A DNA stretch of 64,000 nucleotides, from the NCBI RefSeq assembly GCF_037975245.1, contig NC_092583.1, forward strand, positions 8,889,764 through 8,953,763. Reading direction: 5' to 3'. The translations under genes were made by a program, and so were the position numbers. Positions 58,640 through 64,000 of the stretch are shown piece after piece (position 1 is the first letter of the stretch; each line of letters begins with the position of its first letter). The notes under the pieces are model-generated. The model was not told where the DNA came from and made no database searches. It worked only from the letters and a program-made list of their open reading frames with translations. The stretch comes from Apostichopus japonicus. Lineage: Eukaryota; Echinodermata; Holothuroidea; Aspidochirotida; Stichopodidae.

Positions 58640-59560
58640 AAACACGATATCTCAAGAAGGGAAGATTAGACCAATTTCATACTTAATGTGTAGATGTACC
58701 ACATTGAGTACAATAAGCCTATCGTGGGGAATCATGGGGAGACCTCATATTTGGTGTGTAGGAGTATATACTGTACCACATTTAGTACAAGAAGCCTATT
58801 GTTCCTTGTTGAAGTCAAAGGTCATTTGGACTCACCGGTGGTCAAATTGTGAAAACCTTGGAAACACGATACCTTAAATGGGAAGCATGGGCAGACTTCA
58901 TATTTGGTGTGTAGGAGTATCTCAGACTGTAAAAGAAGCCTATTTTTGGTGGAGTCAAAGGTCATTTGGGGTCACCAAGGGTAAATTGTGAAAACCTTGT
59001 AAACACGATATCTCAAGGAAGGAATCATGGGGAGACCTCATATTTGGTGTGTAGGAGTACCACCGTCATACTGTAAAAGAAGCCTATTTTCGGTGGAGGG
59101 CAAAGATCATTTGGGGTTACCAGGGGTCAAATTGTCAAAACATTGTAAACACGATCTCAATACTGGAAGCTTGGGCCGACCTCTAATTTAGTGTGTAGAA
59201 ATACCACATTGAGTTAAAGAAGCCTTTTGCTTTTGGTGGAGGTCAAAGGTCATTTGGGGTCACCAGGGGTAAATTGTGAACACCTTGTAAACACGATATC
59301 TCAAGGAGGGAATCATGGGGAGACCTCATATTTGGTGTGTAGGAGTACCACATACTGTAAAAGAAGCCTATTTTCGGTGGAGGGCAAAGGTCAATTGGGG
59401 TCACCAGGGGTCAATTGTGAAATCATTGTAATCACAATATCTCAATACTGGAAGCTTGGGCCGACTTCTTTTTTAGTGTGTAGAAATACCACATTGAGTT
59501 AAAGAAGCCTCTTGTTTTTGGTGGAGGTCAAAGGTCAATTGGGGTCATCAGAGTTTGAAA
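58640..59560 (+). repeat. ~143-bp tandem array with DR1 half sites
   Basis: Six units with 'AAAGGTCATTTGG' boxes at about 58818, 58960, 59105, 59243, 59388 and 59527. At 59240-59252 and 59525-59537 they read AGGTCA-A-AGGTCA. Each also carries 'GGTCACCAGGGGTCAAATTG' and 'AAACACGATATCTCAA'. Same family as 5516-6150. Confidence 0.85.
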
Positions 59561-60692
59561 CGTGAAACCCTTGCAAACATGTACACCCTAACTATACATT
59601 ACGTCACATTCACAAAGAAAATTGCTCATGAAACATCATCGAAACCACAAAGAACTTTTGCATTTTGTTTAAACATGTAATCAGGCCAGACCTTTTACTA
59701 GTAAATTATGTCTAACAGGATTAATAAACCCAGGAAACTTAGTTTAGAGTTATAGTTGATAAGTTCGCATAGTTTTCAATAATTAAATGTTTCATATGCA
59801 TTCTTTTTCATGAAGCTGTGTAAAACTCATAGTGCAGTAGCTGCACATAAAATTTAGTGTATACACCAATCTTAAAAGAAGTCTTTACAGTGCACATGGA
59901 CTTTGATTATTCAGGCATTTGAGCTGCAGCACATGTGGTTCAGCTGTGCATCTTACAAGCATTCACCATACTTTCCAGCCTATAGTGCTTCTAAGTTACT
60001 GTAGTAGTGTATTGATTCAGTCCTGTCTGATTTACCATATCTAATGCAAGATTGTAGGATTAAATAAATGAATCTGTAAGTAAAAACCTGTGTAAAATAC
60101 AGCACTGCCTCAATGGTTGACATAGTATTTAATATGTTAACTCATGAAAAACAACACTGTTAATAATTAAGGAGAATGTAAGAGGTAAGAATGGGGTAGG
60201 GAGAGGGTGATTTGTGTGTGTTTTAATGTTACTGACCACCTACATTGTACAGAGTTGAAGACATTTTAAGTAGTTTACGTCCATGATCACATTCCCACAC
60301 AATCATGGGTCATAATGTAGTGTTTACTGGTTAAAGTTGGAGAATAATGTTTAGCTCAATAAACTTTCATTTTAGGTTGGTGGCGCCATGAATAAATCTA
60401 CAACAATCTGACTGATACAACTTCATGTATTGAAGGATGTTCCTGTACAGCATAAAAATCAATCCATCCAATTGTCAGCTTTTAATACTTTTAATTTATT
60501 CTGAAATAAATATATTCCATTGTAGTTGAAGGAACTCAGATAAACCACAGTCACATAATCAACACCTTCATCATAATAAAATCTTCTATGAATATGTGTT
60601 GCTGTCTCAATGCCTCAAATTTCTACTTCTATTTTGTTTTATGGTCTGCTATATGTATTTGATTTAATATTGTGTCTTCCTTTTTGTTATAG
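59561..60692. other. Upstream of the second ZU5/DED gene copy
   Basis: No exon recognised. The DED exon has an acceptor, so a 5' exon should lie somewhere upstream. Confidence 0.4.
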
Positions 60693-63157
60693 AGTGACAT
60701 CATGACTTTTCAGAACCTCCTGATGTGCTCAGAGTCATTGGTTGAGAAAAAAAGCTGTAAGAAGCTACTTGACTACTTTGAAGTTCCAGCTAAGAAATCA
60801 AAGGGCTTTATAAAGAGTGATACACCCTTTTCATCTCTTGTCCACTATCTGAAAGAGGCAGGGAAGGTTTCTGTTGATGACATCAACTATTTAATGAGAG
60901 CATGCTCTGACAAAGGACTGAGTAAATTGATGGTAGTTTTGACCCTCTACCAACAAGCTCAAGGTATGTTTATATCAGAGAGCTTGAAAGTTAAATATGC
61001 TATGAACTGAAAAAAAATTCAAATGCATTGCCAACACATATAATAGATGCAATTTTAGGTAATATATCATTGTATTAACTTATCTTTATTAACCCATTGT
61101 TGATAAGAAAAAGACCCTCCATCAACACCATTTGATACAAATAATGTGGTAAATAAGTTGGGGAAAAATCTAATAACAGCAATTGCCTGTAAAATACTTA
61201 AAACCCAGAAAGAGAAACCAATGTAGATGTCAAGGTCTTACATAACAGTCAAATCTTTGGATAGGTATGTAACTTATAATAGGATATACTCAAAAGTTTA
61301 TGTTCAGACAAGATTGGTAAAATTTGGGAATTTCCTTTCCTTTTGAAATTGATAACTCAATATCTTTGATAGATTGGAGGTTCATTGAAGGGTCTTAACT
61401 TTGGTAAATTGCTCAGAAGTAGGGCCAAAATCAAAACCAAGTCAATTTGCAGTGCCACCTCTAATAACATGCTAAAGTTGGACACAAATTTGAGCTCACT
61501 AAATTTGGTGCAAGTTTGTCACAATATTTTCCGGAAAGGTTGTACAGCATAAATAATTAACATACATTGAACTGTGTATATTAACATAACCAAATCTCTT
61601 GGGTTGAAGAAAATCTTTAACCATGTTTGCATCTTATATGTTTGTTTCAGATTCAAAGTTTACCAAAACAGTACTAAAAGATCAACTAAAGGCATTAGAA
61701 GACAAAAGACAGTTACTCTCTCACAAACTAACTGAATCAGAAAATGAAAAACAACAGCTCACTGACAGACTAAAGATAACAGAGGAGGAAAGACAACAGC
61801 TGTCTGAAAGACTAAAGACAACAGAGGAGGAAAGACAACAATATACATCGACGGCAACAGAGGAGGAAAGACAACAATTCAAAGATACATTGAAGGCAAC
61901 AGTGGAGGGAAGACTTCAGCAGCAGAAAGAGGTTAGATTTCACATATCATGTGATTATAGATATCTGATGACCACGGTACCTAATTTGGGTCATGAGAAA
62001 TTTATTTACTATCAACAAGATGACCTCTCTGTTTGATCTAGTGGTGTAACAGTGAGTTTGTAGTTTACCATTCCAAACACAACATGTTTTTTTTCAGAAA
62101 TTAGGGAATGTTTATGATGTCAACATTAGAGGTCTAATGATAAACATATTTACAGCTCTTTGTCTCAAGGATTTTTGTGCAAGCGTGATATTTAGTTAAT
62201 ATGATGTAAATTTTAGTATTTACATATTAATAGAGGTCAAAGGTCATTGAGGGTTAAGCAAGGTCAATCAATGTATGTAAAGGTAAGACAATCAAGAAGT
62301 GGAAATTTAAAAAAAGATCCTTCTAGGCGTAAAACTTTCACATCACAAGTAAAAGATCTCTATTGTATTTAAATCTTTAAGTTCTTCACCTAGTATACAG
62401 GTCTCTCTTGATTCACACAGGTAAAAATATTTAATTTCTTTATATCAGTGACAGATCTTTCAGAGGGATGCAATGTATGGTGGAATGTTTTGTTTATATG
62501 GAAGTTCTCTACTAAACTGAAGTTATACCACATTGTCCCAATTGTTAAAGTTCACTAGCAAAACTATGTATGTGCTATTGCACAATATGTAGTAGATTAA
62601 ATCATATTATGGGACTCATTGACCATCAAAACATAAAATTAATCAAACAAATTTATATAATTGAACGTCTGTCCTTCAATGTGATAGGGCTACATTCATT
62701 TTACAAAGACAGTTGTTCGGCCACCATTCCTGGAAGTTTCTTTTGGAAGTTAGGTCACAGATCTCTGCATTAATTTACTTTGAACATGTGATTTCTCTGA
62801 GGCAGGTAGTAAATGTGCAGTAGTCACATCCTCAGGTAAAGATCAAAATATTATCAGTTCAGCCTGCCTGAAAATAATGTGAAGGAATTTGTCAACTTGG
62901 AGAATATGTTCCCTTTAGACCTGAGATACTTCAATGCTAGTATACATTTTAATATGTGGCAAGTAATCACTGGGAGGTGCATCCCTCTTGTCTCATTCAC
63001 TGTGCTATTTACATTACAGGAGCTGGAAGAGGCTAAATCAAGTCTGAGAGCTACAAAAGATGAACTTGTGAAGTCTCAACTGGAATATGCCACAGAATCC
63101 ATGGCCTTACAAGAGGTCTTGAAGCAGACTAGGGAAGCCTTGAATCAGCAAGAATTG
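60693..63157 (+). CDS. Second copy of the DED-like / coiled-coil gene (5' part, 3 exons)
   Basis: Exon 60693-60963 (ATG at 60702, donor CAAG|GTATGT, phase 1), exon 61651-61931 (phase 1 to 0) and exon 63020-63157 (phase 0 to 0) join in frame: 227 codons, open, continuing past the window. Residues 1-87 are DED-like ('ESLVEKKSCKKLLDYFEVPA', 'FSSLVHYLKEAGKVSVDDIN', 'LSKLMVVLTLY'); 88-227 are a coiled coil of 'TEEERQQL' heptads and 'ELEEAKSSLRATKDELVKSQ'. Nearly identical to the exons at 532 and 1619. Unlike the first copy, its coiled-coil frame is intact. By analogy the ZU5/UPA part should follow outside the window. Confidence 0.75.
60702..60963 (+). CDS. Amino-terminal DED-like exon
   Basis: ATG at 60702 is the first in-frame Met after the acceptor at 60692. 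87 residues with the same helix pattern as the DED-like exons of the first gene; probably the protein's first domain. Confidence 0.7.
61651..61931 (+). CDS. Coiled-coil exon of the second copy
   Basis: 281 nt, acceptor TTTGTTTCAG, donor AAAGAG|GTTAGA. Six heptad-like repeats, fully open; the undamaged reference for exon 532-965. Confidence 0.8.
63020..63157 (+). CDS. Second coiled-coil exon of the second copy
   Basis: 46 codons, acceptor ACATTACAG, donor TTG|GTAATG; same length and phase as 1619-1756. Confidence 0.8.
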
Positions 63158-63174
63158 GTAATGCCCCTTTCATA

Positions 63175-63794
63175 CTTTCCCAGATCGGGCAACGATTTGG
63201 AACAATCCGTAGTGCAAAGCGATGATGCGCATCCAGAACGGGTTGTTACGGGTTGATATGGGTCCAGTATGGGTTACTACGGCGTTGTTACAGGTTGATA
63301 AGGATTGTTACAGATAGATTCCCGGGTCTATCCCGTATATGTACGTATAACTTACGGGTTCCAATATTGTTTTCTACGGGCTGTTACATATCAATGACGG
63401 GTTTAATATTACCAACCCTTCACAACATGTTCAAACCCGTAGCAAGTTGTATCAAGCCGTAGTGTATACGTGCCAATACTTGGCACGATCTGTTTCTATA
63501 TGTAACAACAGATCACATGATCACACCTTACATGGTCCACTACATAGGGTTGCTACATAGCGTCTACTGGTTGTCTACTGGTTCTACGGGTCCTCCTACA
63601 GTGTTTTTGATCCTTGGTTAGACTCGAAAGTGTTTAAACAATTTCAATACTTTTCCACGTATCTGAAGGCCGCTACAGATCGGTACGGGTTGCCACAGAT
63701 AGCTACGGAACATCCCGGTTCATGGTAGATCAGACCCATGGATCATGTGCCGGATGTACCGATCAGGCAAGACCGGGCGTGTGATCTGGTAAAG
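63175..63794. mobile_element. Non-autonomous DNA transposon (copy 2)
   Basis: Same element as 1774-2421 in the same intron position, starting CTTTCCCAGATC and ending GATCTGGTAAAG. TA precedes it; the right flank is TG, probably a mutated TA. Confidence 0.65.
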
Positions 63795-64000
63795 TGTAAA
63801 ATGTGCTTTAAAAGTATGATTAAGTTTAGTAAGTGAATTATTACTATAGAATCGTGTGTATGTGCACCAGTTTACCATCAGTAGAAAAGAAGTTTATGAA
63901 GTTTGGAAAATATTGTGACTAGACTATACTAATGTGTTGAATTTATGATAAAATATTCCACAGTTGAAGGTATTACAAGGTGACAACATAATCTTGAGCT
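63795..64000. other. Intron continuing beyond the window
   Basis: Matches 2422-2640 in the first gene copy; no exon. Confidence 0.6.

Noticed and set aside
58443..58877. 144-codon frame with Cys/Val repeats
   Set aside because: Runs through a TG/TGCG microsatellite and then the DR1 repeat array.
59227..59502. 91-codon frame
   Set aside because: Translation of two units of the ~143-bp array.

Overview
The window looks like AT-rich animal nuclear DNA. It has intron-split genes with GT/AG borders, long TA microsatellites and many small DNA transposons. The gene content (ZU5/UPA-like, death-effector-like and coiled-coil proteins in tandem copies) and the dispersed 'AGGTCAAAGGTCA' intron repeat suggest a marine deuterostome, most likely an echinoderm. 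That assignment is inference from memory of such genomes, not a search result.

Layout. (1) 1-16.9 kb: the 3' part of a large plus-strand gene. I could chain 17 exons with consistent splice phase. It encodes a coiled coil, a DED-like fold, ZU5, UPA-like, a second DED-like fold, a UBA-like segment, a second ZU5, a second UPA-like region and a final DED-like fold. (2) 17-22 kb: intergenic DNA with a small hAT-like element (8-bp TSD), a 1.4-kb solo LTR inside a TA microsatellite, and a nested palindrome. (3) 23.2-28.7 kb: a five-exon protein kinase gene (about 905 aa) with a disordered N-terminus, a heptapeptide-repeat exon and a kinase domain carrying HCD instead of HRD. (4) 29.5-30.3 kb: minisatellite. 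(5) 32.2-36.1 kb: a broken paralogue of the kinase gene, interrupted by a defective CR1-type LINE and lacking the catalytic lobe. (6) 36.48-36.62 kb: a 140-bp unit with a tRNA-like pol III promoter and a complete minimal type I hammerhead ribozyme, closed by an inverted repeat. (7) 38.2-46.9 kb: promoter, first exons and a large exon of a beta-propeller-like gene; its roughly 7-kb intron holds a 4.8-kb CACTG-ended transposon with subterminal repeats and an internal palindrome. (8) 47.2-57.6 kb: a ~210-bp tandem array split by a 9.2-kb nest of transposons, including a 6.8-kb Mutator-like element (9-bp TSD, TIRs over 300 bp) that carries an 18-unit ~180-bp satellite and two hAT-like insertions. 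(9) 58.6-64 kb: a repeat array rich in nuclear-receptor-type half sites, then the 5' part of a second copy of the gene in (1), starting with a DED-like exon.

The two ZU5/DED genes are direct-orientation tandem duplicates about 44 kb apart. Both have the same 0.65-kb transposon in the same intron, so that insertion predates the duplication. DED, ZU5, UPA and UBA domains are typical of apoptosis and innate-immune scaffolds, so a signalling-adaptor role is plausible. All functional statements are inferred from visible motifs, with no database search.
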